Of a DNA stretch of 64,000 nt, positions 40,663-50,902 are shown one piece after another. Made by a program: the position numbers and the translations under genes. Position 1 is the stretch's first letter. Every line of letters begins with the position of its first letter. Below the pieces are notes generated by a model. It saw only the letters and a program-made list of their open reading frames with translations, was not told where the DNA came from and did not search any database. Origin of the DNA: Acanthaster planci (lineage: Eukaryota; Echinodermata; Asteroidea; Valvatida; Acanthasteridae); contig NW_019091391.1 in NCBI RefSeq assembly GCF_001949145.1, positions 1,758,819-1,822,818 of the forward strand, written 5' to 3'.

Positions 40663-42144
40663 GTAAGAAGATTCAATCCTGTGTCCATCCTGTAACATAA
40701 TTTCCAAAAGCATATCTGTCCCTCCTGGCATTAGAAGAGCAGGCACACAACAGAATACTATTGGCTGTGGCTGCTTGTGATAGTGATTTACATTAGTTAA
40801 TTAAGATGGCATTACTGGCTCTTCTAGTTCCAGAGTGTCAGGTCAGTCTGTAAATACCCAAGTGAAGAAGGGACCATTTGTGTCAAACATTCCTTTTTCC
40901 AAGATCGCAGGGAAAGCAACCAAACAGTTGGCTCACTTTGGAAAGAGCTCAGGTCATGTCTGAGAAATTCAGAAAATTCATGCTCATTTTTATTCAAAAT
41001 GAGTTTGTTTCACACGGATCCTAATCAAAAATCAGTGACCTCGTGCGGGTTCACTGACACCAAGTACTGCCTGTTTGGACCAGTTTTGGGATCACTGATC
41101 AAGATCCAGATCCAGTCTGAAACAAGTGGGCCCAATGTTCATTTGATTTCTGAAGTGTACTGATGAAATAGAGCTCTGGCCGCTCAAGCCATCTGTCAAA
41201 TCTGACAAGCCTGGTAGTGTGATACTTATAAACAGACATTCAAGTAATGCACACAGACATGTGTCTGAACTGATTTGATCATGTGGGGCCATATTGAACT
41301 GTCTTTCCCCTCTCCTCGGCAAATCTTTGGCTCTGTTTCGGTGACCTGCCCTGTAACAAATCACCCGTGCTTTCCAGTCCCTCCCTTGGAACCTGCCCAG
41401 GCAAACAGGTGGTTGGTCAGTTCAGTCTGCACAGTCATCCATCTCACTTTGGAGAGAGTTGTTTGTCAGCACTCAGCACCTGTGGAAATATTTCATCCCA
41501 TTATCTGCGGATTGACGGCAAAGCCCAGTGTGTGTCCCCCAAGAAAATATCACAAATCCCTCCAGTCCTGAACTTTTCTTTTAGGGAATCTTTTTTTGTG
41601 TGGGGGGAGGGCGGGAGGACACAGTAGTGATACCAGTGGGAAATACAGGTCCATGAAAATCCCTGCTTTGCAAGACTGGTGGAATCATTTTTTTTTTGTC
41701 TGAAGGCTCTTCCTTGACAAGTGACAGATTTAATTCTTGTTGCGATGATATAAAAACCATTCAGTTGAATCTACTTATGAAATATTAATTGAAGATCATT
41801 CGAGTAGGTTCACAACAATTCCATTTTATTTTTTTCATTTTGTAGAGCTGCTTAAGCATTTACAAATTTTTGATTTAATACTTTGAAAACTTTTCTTAAA
41901 AACTTGAGGCTTCCTTTAAAATGAATGCGGACATGTATAGAAAAGGGGGGGAAAGTTCACTTTTCCATTGGCAGCACCACAAACAGAAAGGGGAACGGTT
42001 TGTTGGTCAAAACATAATCCGTGAACTTACAAGGTTTGTGGTTTAAGAAGTTTTGAAGTTGTACTGAATAGGCAAAGGTGTGTTAACTCCATAACATTAC
42101 TGTAAAATTGCTTGAAACACAAGTTCCCATTTTTCCTTACTCAG
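40663..42144 (+). other. UNC5: UNC5 intron between Ig2 and TSP1-1
   Basis: A 1.48-kb phase-1 intron. I see no repeat family copy or RNA gene. Long T runs near 41690 and 41825 are the only low-complexity features. Confidence 0.8.
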
Positions 42145-42312
42145 TGGACGGAGGTTGGACATCGTGGAGTCGTTGGACAGAGTGCGACGTCACCTGCGGC
42201 ACGGGACTGCGAGAGCGCCGGCGTTTGTGCACCAATCCACCGCGGAGGAATGGCGGCCAGCCCTGCCCCGGCCAAGATGTGCAGACCATCTCATGCACCG
42301 AGGATTGCCCAG
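42145..42312 (+). CDS. UNC5: UNC5 exon: first thrombospondin type-1 repeat
   Basis: Acceptor AG 42143-42144 and donor GT 42313-42314; 168 bp, phase 1 both ends. The product begins VDGGWTSWSRWTECDVTCG, carries six cysteines, and ends ISCTEDCP. WTSWSRW is the C-mannosylation pattern, and CDVTCG fits the O-fucosylation consensus of TSP1 repeats. In UNC5 the TSP1 repeats follow Ig2 directly, as here. Confidence 0.97.
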
Positions 42313-42962
42313 GTATGGAGTTGCAGTCAGTGTTACTGGGCACTCCCGTGAGTCACAGAAAAACCAGGACCTAAAGATCTTTCTTTTGCAGCATTGCACT
42401 GTTTCAATTAAGGCTGAGTAGAAAACCAAATTAATCCACCAAGTTTGACAAACTGTTACATAAGTATTAAAATAATAAGTAGTCTACTGACTGCTAAATG
42501 AGTTTGACTCATTTCAGCTTTGACAAAGCAAATGTACATTTCGTGGTAAAAGTTGCTGCCAACCAGGGGTGAACTCTTGGCAAACTTTGGACACACATTT
42601 GCGGTCATTGTTTGCCAACAGAAGAAAGGTTTGTATACCGGGGTTTTTGGTAGTGCCTATTGCATATCTGCAACAGTCAAAGGCACAGAGAAGGTTAATA
42701 ACCATGCATCTGCCAGTAGAGGGCAGCATGCACCAGCAACGTGTGTTGTTTTTATGTTTCTGTATGAAAAGATTTTGTGAAATCGATGGCCTATGTACCT
42801 TGGATGAGAGATCTGTATTCTCATTGATGGGACAATATGTCAGTCATAATATATAACCAAACTGGCATTACAGCCTAAAAAATAATGTTAACTCAGAATT
42901 CTGCAGTCTTTACGCTAAAGTGGAGCATAAAATACCTTTTTTTCCCCTTTTTTTTTGGTCAG
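42313..42962 (+). other. UNC5: UNC5 intron between the two TSP1 exons
   Basis: A 650-bp phase-1 intron ending in a strong T/C tract before AG 42961-42962. Nothing else is recognised in it. Confidence 0.85.
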
Positions 42963-43124
42963 TAAATGGAGAGTGGGGGAGGTGGTCTGATTGGTCGACA
43001 TGTAGTAGTCACTGTCAGCAAGTTCGGAGTCGTAATTGTGATGATCCGCCCCCCAGCAATGGCGGCCAAGACTGCTTTGGCGAAAATATTGAGAGGAGGA
43101 ACTGCTCTGGCGGGCGCTGCCCAA
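42963..43124 (+). CDS. UNC5: UNC5 exon: second thrombospondin type-1 repeat
   Basis: Acceptor AG 42961-42962 and donor GT 43125-43126; 162 bp, phase 1 both ends. The product starts VNGEWGRWSDWSTCSSHCQQ and ends RRNCSGGRCP, with six cysteines and a W-x-x-W-x-x-C pattern. Unlike the first repeat, the residue before the second cysteine is His, so the fucosylation consensus is absent. The second repeat of vertebrate UNC5 proteins also departs from the consensus there. NCSG is a possible N-glycosylation site. Confidence 0.96.
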
Positions 43125-43377
43125 GTAAATACTAGTACTTTGATTTCTAGAACTAGGTTTGAGTTTCACCAATATTGCTAAATTGTAGTTGATTTTGCCA
43201 CTTTCATACTAAAGCCCATCTACATGTAGACACAACATGCACTCTTGATACAAATCTTAATATAGTTAACGGAGTACACCATTGCACAGCAGAGAAGAGA
43301 ATTCACCATAATCCATATCTTTTTCAGTAAGACCAAGAACCAGATCCGATATCAGGCTTCATGTCGTTCCTTTGTAG

Positions 43378-43479
43378 ATATGAAAGCTTCCCCAACCACC
43401 GTTAATCCACCAGTCGCAGCCATGGGGACAGACAACGGAAAGGGTCCGCCAGTTGCTGCTAACGATGAGGACCCAAAAG
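43378..43479 (+). CDS. UNC5: UNC5 exon: juxtamembrane linker (symmetric, possible cassette)
   Basis: This 102-bp exon was recognised by splice logic, not by an open frame with a start. The second TSP1 exon ends with one spare base, and the transmembrane exon needs one spare base before it. AG 43376-43377 and GT 43480-43481 bound a frame that satisfies both. The 34 residues are Pro/Ala/Asp-rich (for example MKASPTTVNPPVAAMG), fitting a flexible stalk before the membrane. An alternative acceptor at 43327 is ruled out, because that frame hits a stop before 43380. Length divisible by three and equal phases mean it could be skipped without a frameshift. Its sequence is not conserved enough for me to confirm it by homology. 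Confidence 0.75.
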
Positions 43480-44360
43480 GTAGATGCTGATTGGACGATT
43501 ATAGAAACAAAAGAACAAATGTGCCCTGGAAACTAGATTCACAATTTGATTTTGAACGGCTTTTTTAATTTCCGTAGAAATTACCTCAAGCATTCAAATC
43601 AAAATATATAAAAAGGTGATATGAAGGGTTTCCTTTTTCTTGACATTATATCGTGGCATTTTTTTATTTGAGAGGTGTCATTCAGAATCTGAACTGTTTG
43701 GCAGGATTTTTTGGTCGAATCTTTATTTTTCTTTATTGAGAAGTGTGACGAGTGACATTGTGACCCGGAATGCTTTCCTGAAGACTCGTGTAATGAGATT
43801 TTACAAATGAAGTTCAGGCTTTGATCCCAATTTGAAATTTTCTTCCATTGTAATTAATTTAGCTGGGATTTCTTCCTGAGGGTTTGATAGAGGTGATGTG
43901 ATTTTGGGAATTTCTTGATTAATTCAGGCATGCAATCAGGAGTCCATTAGAGTGCAGGATTGGATGATGTCATTTTTGATGTGCGTTTGTTATTGCCATC
44001 TAAGGCCACATGCGGCCTAGTGGTTAAGGTTTGTAACTCCTGATCAGTCGGGGGGGTCCGGGGTTCGATTCCAGAGATTAGCCTGTGCAGTGACTTTTGA
44101 CAAGTCACTCTGTGACCCCTCCTTGCCTCTCTCATATCAGACGTATAAATGAATGCCTGTTAGGGCATAGTTGGTTTCTGCAGATGTTTGATCAGCGATT
44201 TCACCTGAGCATCAAGCTTTGTATACTCCTGGGAAGGCGAGCTGGTTATAGGAATCTTGATACACCTGGTGAGCATGGGTAGTAGTGATGTTGCATCATG
44301 AGCATCTTTATTGGTAGATGTGTTTTTTTTATAAGTACATATTATTATTCTCTTTTCCAG
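43480..44360 (+). other. UNC5: UNC5 intron before the transmembrane exon, carrying a SINE
   Basis: An 881-bp phase-1 intron. Its second half is occupied by the tRNA-derived SINE listed separately (about 44003-44300), which ends some 60 bp before the acceptor at 44359-44360. Confidence 0.8.
44003..44300 (+). mobile_element. tRNA-derived SINE
   Basis: The head contains RNA polymerase III internal promoter boxes: an A-box-like word in GGCCTAGTGGTTAAGG (about 44014-44029) and a perfect B box, GGTTCGATTCC, at 44062-44072. Next comes a tRNA-unrelated body with the GACAAGTCACTCTGTGACC and TGCCTCTC phrases typical of metazoan tRNA-SINEs, and a TATAAATGAATGCCTG segment. It is inserted in sense orientation in an UNC5 intron. 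The 3' limit is approximate and no target-site duplication was identified. Confidence 0.7.
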
Positions 44361-44507
44361 TGAAAGATTCCAGTGAGGATCAAATCCCACTCTACATTGG
44401 CGTAGCTGTGGCAGTGTTGGTCTTTCTCTGCGTCTTTGTCTTCATTATTGTCTGCATAGTCACACGCCGGAAAAGGCAAGGGTCCGGCTTCACAGCATCA
44501 ACCAGAG
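44361..44507 (+). CDS. UNC5: UNC5 exon: transmembrane segment
   Basis: Acceptor AG 44359-44360 and donor GT 44508-44509; 147 bp, phase 1 both ends. The product is VKDSSEDQIPLY, then a hydrophobic run of about 23 residues (IGVAVAVLVFLCVFVFIIVC), then the basic stop-transfer sequence TRRKRQG. This sets the topology: everything upstream is extracellular and everything downstream cytoplasmic. Confidence 0.96.
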
Positions 44508-45233
44508 GTAAGGCAGTAGGAAGTGCTGTAGTCAAGACCGTCACAAGACCAGACACAAGACCGGACACAAGACCAGACGCAAGTACTACCGTACCTTTGT
44601 TGTAGTTTATGTGAATTGGTCTTACATGGTCTTGTGACGGTTTGAAGAGGTTTTGACTATACTATCAGTTGGAGCTTCTACAGATGGTCGGTTTTCCGAA
44701 TCACGACTTTGTCTCTGGCCGTGGCTTGCAGCATCAGTTTCCCAATTTTAGACCCCAAGCTAAGATCGCCCCCAGCTTAACACGGGTCCATTCTCAGCCA
44801 CAAGTTTCCATCTGAAAGCAAACTTTGGAGTATTTTCAAACTTTACCAACATTTAACAACTTTAGAGGATTTTAAATTGAAAAAGTCAGAGGGCCCAACA
44901 TTTTGATTCCCAGCAGAATCTTACCCAACGGCAAAATGACAATTATTGACAATGACAATAATGACAATGATAGACAAACATGTAGGCAAGTACTCAAGCA
45001 AGTATGGAAGAAAATGGTGTTAGAAAAATTAGGCCCAGGCTGGAGACAAAGGCAAGATTTGGAATTTCTAGACTCTGAATGAAATGATGAGAGCCAGTGA
45101 GACCATTTCTTAGAAGGCTTTCCCAGTCAGTGGGCAAAACTGCAGCCACAACTTTCCTGACCCAGCCCCAAGATGTCTGAAAAATACCAGCATGCTCATT
45201 CCCGGCCTTTCTTGGTTAACGTTGCTGTCCTAG
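44508..45233 (+). other. UNC5: UNC5 intron after the transmembrane exon, with short repeats and an inverted repeat
   Basis: A 726-bp phase-1 intron. Just after the donor is a degenerate 12-bp tandem repeat (about 44545-44583). It lies inside a 15-bp perfect inverted repeat, ACCGTCACAAGACCA at 44537-44551 against its complement at 44627-44641. The frame of the preceding exon stays open through the repeats to a stop at 44603-44605. Confidence 0.8.
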
Positions 45234-45899
45234 ATGAGTGTAATATGGCGATGTTGTCTGTCCAGCCCGATTTGACTCAGTCAGCACCTCACACCATGTG
45301 CACTCATGTCACCCTCCCCAACCACAACCCAGAAAAGGTCCAGATGACAGAGAAGATCCAGATGACGCCCTCGCCCGTCTTCCCCACCGAGGCCTACTAC
45401 GAAGATCCCAAGGACATCAAGCCCAATGGCATGGTGGTGACATACCTGGGCAAGAATGGCGTCATGACACACCTGAATGATTACTCGTCGGACTCGTCGA
45501 ACTACGCCGTGCCGAATGGTACCCCAATCGTCGATCCCTCCATGCATCAGTACATCCCACTCGTTGGGCCCACGCAAGAGTGCTGCCGTCAGGCCCTCCA
45601 CAACCGCCCCCCGCTGGACTTGCCATGCCGCAACATGGCCCACGCCCCATCGCCACAGCAGCGGTGCACGGAGCCCGACGGCGAGGACAGCACCACAGCA
45701 TTTCACGAGTGCCGGCTGCGTGACTCCGCTGTGCACTCGTCGGAGGAGGAGAGCATCTCGCCTGGCTCACCCTACGGGTCAGATCAGGGCAGGGCACCCT
45801 CTATTGTCAGTGCGGGGATCCCGTCTCATATAGACTCGCACTGTATGTCCTGGGGAATGGTGAGCCATCGTGGCGGCAGACTAGTCATACCCGATGCAG
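45234..45899 (+). CDS. UNC5: UNC5 exon: long cytoplasmic linker up to the ZU5 boundary
   Basis: Acceptor AG 45232-45233, preceded by a pyrimidine tract and a GGTTAAC branch-like word, and donor GT 45900-45901; 666 bp, phase 1 both ends. The frame is open further upstream to 45173, but this acceptor restores the phase left by the transmembrane exon. NMAMLSVQPDLTQSAPHTMC resembles the short conserved cytoplasmic stretch of vertebrate UNC5 receptors (x-L-x-x-QPDL), and GGRLVIPDAG is the linker entering ZU5. In between, the sequence is Ser/Asp/Pro-rich and family-variable, with a YYEDP tyrosine pair and a DGED tetrapeptide (45677-45688) that fits a caspase-3 DxxD site. It appears longer than the vertebrate counterpart. 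Confidence 0.93.
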
Positions 45900-46738
45900 G
45901 TGAGGTTACGATATTGTTTTCAGGGAGACCCGCTGTTTCGAAAATAATGAATCTGCGTATCGTTCCCACACAAGCCGTATTTTGAGTTTTAGTTTGTGTT
46001 GGAAAGAGCATGTTGATTTCTTGGATATGATGTATCACTCAGTTTGATATCCAGATAAACAGTTTGTTGGGGCAAAAAGATTGAGGGGTCCCACTGGTTT
46101 ACACCCTGCAAGATTTTTTTTCAGAGGCCCTTAACTCCTCAATGGACTCAGCGAATTCTGTCTCATTACACAGAGCCAGTCACAAATTGACTTACAGGGA
46201 GGGCATGAGTGCAGGATTTGCAGTTGATGATCGCAATAGCCTCCAGTTTTTTAGAATCATAAAAATCTCTTGTTGCTTTGTCAGTTTGTGTGGTTTATGA
46301 CAATCGTGCTGTTACTGATCTCATTATTATAATTCATAAATTTTTAAAAAAAGAGTTTTGAAGAGAAGACAGTTGAAATTATAACTGGTACCATTAACTT
46401 GAATTCTGCTTTCTGTTTTTAAGCTTCTTTGTTTATGAAGTATGATTAATAGAGGTTGTGTGTGGCAGCCATTTCTTGGGTAAGTGCTTTTGTTCCACAG
46501 GGATACACATGGTAGGCCTTATGCACTATCTGTCTGTAACAAAAGCAGTTACCAGGAAGATGGCAGCATGACCTAATTTCACTTTTGCATGGATATCTCT
46601 ATAAGAAAGTCTTTACAGTCTTCCACTAGGTTTCCAACAAATAATCTGTATTCATGAATACCATGTGACTGTGTTGAAGCCAATCAGGAGAAAAAAATGA
46701 ACCAGTTTTCATTTTTTTTGTTGGAATGTCCTTGGCAG
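45900..46738 (+). other. UNC5: UNC5 intron before ZU5
   Basis: An 839-bp phase-1 intron, AT-rich, ending in a T-rich tract before AG 46737-46738. No repeat or RNA gene recognised. Confidence 0.85.
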
Positions 46739-47007
46739 GGATCAGCATGTTCATACCTGAAGGGGCCCTCCCCAAAGGTCACTCCGAGGACCTCTACATT
46801 GCGGTCAGCCGGGACGTCAACGACCGTCCCCGGGTCAGCGGCAAGCAGACCATCCTCAGCCCTGTGGTCATCTGCGGGCCACCAGGCTTGACCTTCGCCA
46901 AGCCCGTCATCATCAGCACGCCGCACTGCGCCAACGGCATGAGAGGGGACTGGAGGTGCTCTGTGTACAGCAACATTTGCCGGTCGGGCGAGAAGCAAGC
47001 TTGGGAG
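46739..47007 (+). CDS. UNC5: UNC5 exon: ZU5 domain, first part
   Basis: Acceptor AG 46737-46738 and donor GT 47008-47009; 269 bp, entering in phase 1 and leaving in phase 0. The product begins GISMFIPEGALPKGHSEDLY, the characteristic ZU5 opening. It also contains the CGPPGLTFAKPVIISTPHC motif shared by ZU5 domains of UNC5, ankyrins and ZO-1. It ends in AWE, matching the known tryptophan-glutamate exon end in vertebrate UNC5. In UNC5 the ZU5 domain packs against UPA and the death domain to hold the tail in a closed state. Confidence 0.97.
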
Positions 47008-47996
47008 GTGGGTCCCTTTTTACATCATTGCATTTTTTTAAAGGGTCCAGGTTTTCCTCATGAATATGGAAAGTGACATTAGCATAAAACCCCAAAAGGC
47101 ATCAGAACATCTTTAAAGAAGCCATGCAATGCAGTCGTTTTACTACAGTCCTTATGTTTCAATTAACCTTATGTTCAAAATATATCTTGCCGGTTTAAAA
47201 GATATTTTGGAGCCTTTCTTGTTTTTCATGCTGAAAATGTGAAATTCCATATTTCATGAGTAAAACTGTGATGTCATTCCAAGGAGAAAAGCTCATCAAT
47301 GTTGCATTGATATGTAACCCCAAAAGGATGTCAAATTTGTTTTCCCGCATTGAAGAAGAGTACAAAGTTGTGCTGAATGCAGTGGTTAATTTTCAGTCAG
47401 AGTCCAGGACCAAAAGTACCTCGAAGTTTACGATTTCAAAAAATAAAACAGAGGGGCAAAGTCTAAGATTTGAGTTCCATCCTCTTTAGAATGAAGAGTG
47501 AACTATACTTGTGCATGTATTCTGAGAAGGTGTGCATGTCTTCTTTATTGTGTCAGCAATTTTAAGACATCACTTCAAAGTATGTGGCTGTACTTTGGTT
47601 CATTGCTGTAAATGCTTGCAAACCACATGTCACTTTCCTGAAAGAAATAACGCCAGCTTATAAAATACTGGTATACTTTATAAGTTTCCCAAGGTCTTTT
47701 TTTCCTAGATACCAAATCATCCAAACTTTGACTGACATCCTTCCCCTAAACAGCACCGTCGCCAGCCTTGGACATTAAGGAGTGGGGCAGTACCATTTAA
47801 CCAGGGGGCACATCATAAGAACAGCAGATAATTTTAAGGCTAATGGTTTTTTTTTTATCTGATGGGGAACATAGCTGCTTTTGGAAGGGGGGCTGGTCCT
47901 CCAGGCCCCCTTTTACCAATAGGTCTGCCACCTAATATAGATCTGAAGGGTTCACAGCGAGTCTGGTTCATAATGGTGCACCCGTCCCTCTTTCAG
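47008..47996 (+). other. UNC5: UNC5 intron within ZU5
   Basis: A 989-bp phase-0 intron. Around 47870-47930 is a short G-rich/C-rich patch (GGGGGGCTGG ... GGCCCCC) that may be a fragment of a G-rich dispersed element. No gene is seen. Confidence 0.8.
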
Positions 47997-48233
47997 AAAA
48001 TCCTGACGGTAGGCGAGGAGACCATCAACACACCCATCTTCTGCCAAGTGGACAAGAGGCAGTGCTCCATCGTGACAGACCAGCTCAGCTGGTTCGCCTT
48101 CGTGGGGGAGTCACTGCCCAGCCAGGCTGCCAGCAAAGTGCTGAAGATCGCCGTGTTTGGGCCCGTCCTGCGAGCCATGATGGACTACAGTGTCAAGGTC
48201 TACATCATGGAGGACACACCTGATACTTTGGAG
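47997..48233 (+). CDS. UNC5: UNC5 exon: ZU5 end and start of UPA
   Basis: Acceptor AG 47995-47996 and donor GT 48234-48235; 237 bp, phase 0 both ends (79 codons). The product includes VDKRQCSIVTDQLSWFAFVG and ends in YIMEDTPDTLE. The x-WFAFVGE-x segment matches the conserved end of ZU5, and the VKVYIMEDT segment opens the UPA domain. Confidence 0.96.
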
Positions 48234-49214
48234 GTGAGATGGAGCATTTTTATGGTCCTGTCGAACTTTTCTTGTCGGCCATAGTGGAGCATATTTTGCT
48301 CTCAGGGTCATCTGTGGAAAAGAAAAAACTGCTGTAACTGAAACAGCAGTTTGAGACATGGGAGACAAACCTTCACAGCTTTTGTTTTGAGGAGAACTCT
48401 TTGTCTCTGACACATACGGAATCCGCACAATCTCTCTGAGTAGCAGACAGGAAGATACTCAAGTTTTTGATGGAGCAGAGAATACTGTCTGAAGTAAGGC
48501 CAAAAATATAGTCAGTCTCTGGTCAGTGGGCGCATTGATTTTGAACGTGCTCGTCAATTTTTTTTTTCATTTTTTTCACAAATTTCAAAACAGTGCCCTC
48601 TATTTCTGCAATACCTGAATGTTTGCGAGTAGAGTGATTCCCAGCCACAAGTCCACGAGTCAGAAGGGCAATTTGTTTAAGGAACCAGATTAATTCGTGT
48701 GTAGCTCATACCCGGTGATAGATTCAGTACGACTTTGTAATGTTGATGTTGAACACAAACAGTAGACCATGGGTAGGTTACGAATAGCAGCATGATGTGA
48801 GATGTGCTACTACTAGACTTTGCTCTTTGATCAAATATGCCAGTCGTTTTTGCGTCCGTTGCCAGTGTTAAAAAGACAACTCCATCCCCCCCCCAAAAAA
48901 ACCACATCGCCGCATCAATTCTGGACTTTTGGTCTAACCAGAGACCAGGTATTGTTTTTTGTTGGCCTAATACCATTAAATGCCACTAGCAGAATGTTGT
49001 GTAGGTTTGCAACTACCGTAGATCTCCAGCCTCTTGTTTGCAACTGTCTTTGGAGATGGCTAAGTTAGAGGCCGTGAAACTCGCAGCTGGAACTCAAACA
49101 TCACACTAGAAACTAGAAATCACATTAACTTAATTCCTGAACATTACACTTCTGGCTAGACAGTGTAAGATTTGCTATTAAATATCATTGTTTTCTCACC
49201 CCATTGTCTTGCAG
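48234..49214 (+). other. UNC5: UNC5 intron within UPA
   Basis: A 981-bp phase-0 intron with poly-C/poly-A patches around 48886-48902 and T runs near 48558. No repeat family copy or RNA gene recognised. Confidence 0.8.
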
Positions 49215-49361
49215 AATGTGATTCAGATTGAGCAGAGGCTAGGCGGCCGACTGCTGCACAGACCCAAGCAGCTGCACTTCACGGACACCGGCCACAACCT
49301 GCGGCTGTCCATCGAGGACATTATGTCAGGCTGGCAGTGCAAAGTTGCCTCAAACTTCCAG
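49215..49361 (+). CDS. UNC5: UNC5 exon: UPA domain, middle
   Basis: Acceptor AG 49213-49214 and donor GT 49362-49363; 147 bp, phase 0 both ends. The product begins NVIQIEQRLGGRLLHRPKQL and contains HFTDTGHNLRLSIEDI, both strongly conserved in UNC5 UPA domains. The UPA fold is shared by UNC5, PIDD and ankyrin. Confidence 0.97.
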
Positions 49362-50045
49362 GTAAAAAAATTTCCTCCTTTGGCCTATTTTCCTAGACCT
49401 CCTTTGGCAGAAAATCTCGCCCAACCAATTTACATGCTCAGTGAGAATTAACAAGACACGAGTCACTTGTACATGTACATGCCTTGAGTGTTAGGCCTGT
49501 ATCCAGTTTTTCTGACCAAATTATTCTCTGTGCTGAGTAAACTTTAGAGCTCTTTGAAATGCGTCCAATGTCTTGTCTGGCCGCCTAACCCAAGGATAGG
49601 TAAAAACACGGACAGCCAGTTTTTGCTCAGACAAAAATTTACTGACCCACTTTTTTTTTAATCAATCTGTAACTCTGATAAACATTATCAAATATTGATT
49701 ACTTCTTCTGGTGTAGGAAAATTACCCTCTTGAGGTGATCCTTGGAGAATTTGCCTTGGGAAATTGGAATACTCGATGGATTGTAAGCCCACATGGGTTT
49801 CATAAGGAATTCAGGGGGGAGCACTGATAAACCATCAACAGTAGAGGGGGTTATTATTTCTGAACATTTATATGAAAATTGTCATTTTTCTTTTGGGGGG
49901 GCATGCATTGCACAATTGAAATAGTCACTGATCACAGGTAAAGTTTTCAAGTGAAAAACAGTACATGAACTTAAGGTACTTTTGCCATGAGTTTGAAGTA
50001 AGGTCTTTGATAACTTTTGCAGTTTCGTGATGTGTTATCTTGCAG
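49362..50045 (+). other. UNC5: UNC5 intron within UPA
   Basis: A 684-bp phase-0 intron. Nothing beyond simple AT-rich sequence and two short G runs is seen. Confidence 0.85.
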
Positions 50046-50216
50046 GAAATCCCTTTCTATCACATTTGGAGTGGAGCGTCCAACACTTTGCACTGTGCCT
50101 TCACCCTGGGAAGGGTCGACCCCACTGTCTCTATGGTGAGATGTCGCATCGAGGTCATGCAGGGGTCGTCCCCGAACACGAGGCAGGTCATCGAGATATC
50201 TCGATGTGTGGACGAC
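50046..50216 (+). CDS. UNC5: UNC5 exon: UPA domain, C-terminal part
   Basis: Acceptor AG 50044-50045 and donor GT 50217-50218; 171 bp, phase 0 both ends. The product starts EIPFYHIWSGASNTLHCAFT, which is nearly invariant in the family. It continues through LGRVDPT and CRIEVMQG to a variable segment ending CVDD. Confidence 0.97.
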
Positions 50217-50705
50217 GTAAGTCACGTCAAGATAGCTAGTTATAGCTTGTGTTCAGGCATTCTTTCAAACCTCTTACCTATGGTATTGTTTTGGGTGGAC
50301 AATTTCAATTTTGTTTTCAAAATAGGCAAGATTGAGCGGCCAACCTTTGATACGCTACCATCAATTACAAATGCTGATTCATAGGAGCCTTTTGAAGAGT
50401 ATATATACACTTCTCATTGCAACCTCATTTTGTCAAAACTTGTGGGCGTGCCCATGGAGTAGTATTTTTGCTACCACGTCAGGCTGTGTACTGTGGCCAA
50501 ACTTAAGTCTGGATTACTTAACAGATTTCGTGTTTGTATACAAACAAATGGAGGATTACCATTGTCAGATGTCAACCGGAGATGCGTTGGGGCATGCTTG
50601 ATGTTAAAAAGCATTAGCCACACCTGTGTATGCTGAAAGCTAGATTATGTTTACACGGCTTCCTTAGCAAAGGGGTTTAATTTGCCCTCTGTCTGTCTTT
50701 GGCAG
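50217..50705 (+). other. UNC5: UNC5 intron before the death-domain exons
   Basis: A 489-bp phase-0 intron without recognisable features. Confidence 0.85.
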
Positions 50706-50902
50706 ATATCCTGCGACCACAGTCACTCGGATCCAGACGTGGCCAACTGCAGCTCCAGCTATGGCTCCATGACCCTGGAGGCCCCCAACAAGGCTTTTCG
50801 CCTGTCCCGGCCCTTCCGCTCCCAGCTCTGTACCCTGCTGGACCCACCCAGGAGCCGAGGGAATGACTGGAGGATGCTGGCCTCCAAACTGGGTGTGGAT
50901 GG
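50706..50902 (+). CDS. UNC5: UNC5 exon: UPA to death domain, first half
   Basis: Acceptor AG 50704-50705 and donor GT 50903-50904; 197 bp, phase 0 in and phase 2 out. The Ser/Asp-rich start is a variable linker. FRLSRPFRSQLCTLLDPP and GNDWRMLASKLGVDG form the first helices of the death domain. The tryptophan in NDWRMLA is the core residue typical of death domains. Confidence 0.97.

Noticed and set aside
43329-43377. Earlier acceptor (TTTTTCAG at 43327) for the juxtamembrane exon
   Set aside because: In the phase left by the TSP1 exon this start runs into TAG within 50 bases.
45281-45797. Long minus-strand open frames opposite the UNC5 linker exon
   Set aside because: They are shadows of the GC-rich coding exon on the + strand.
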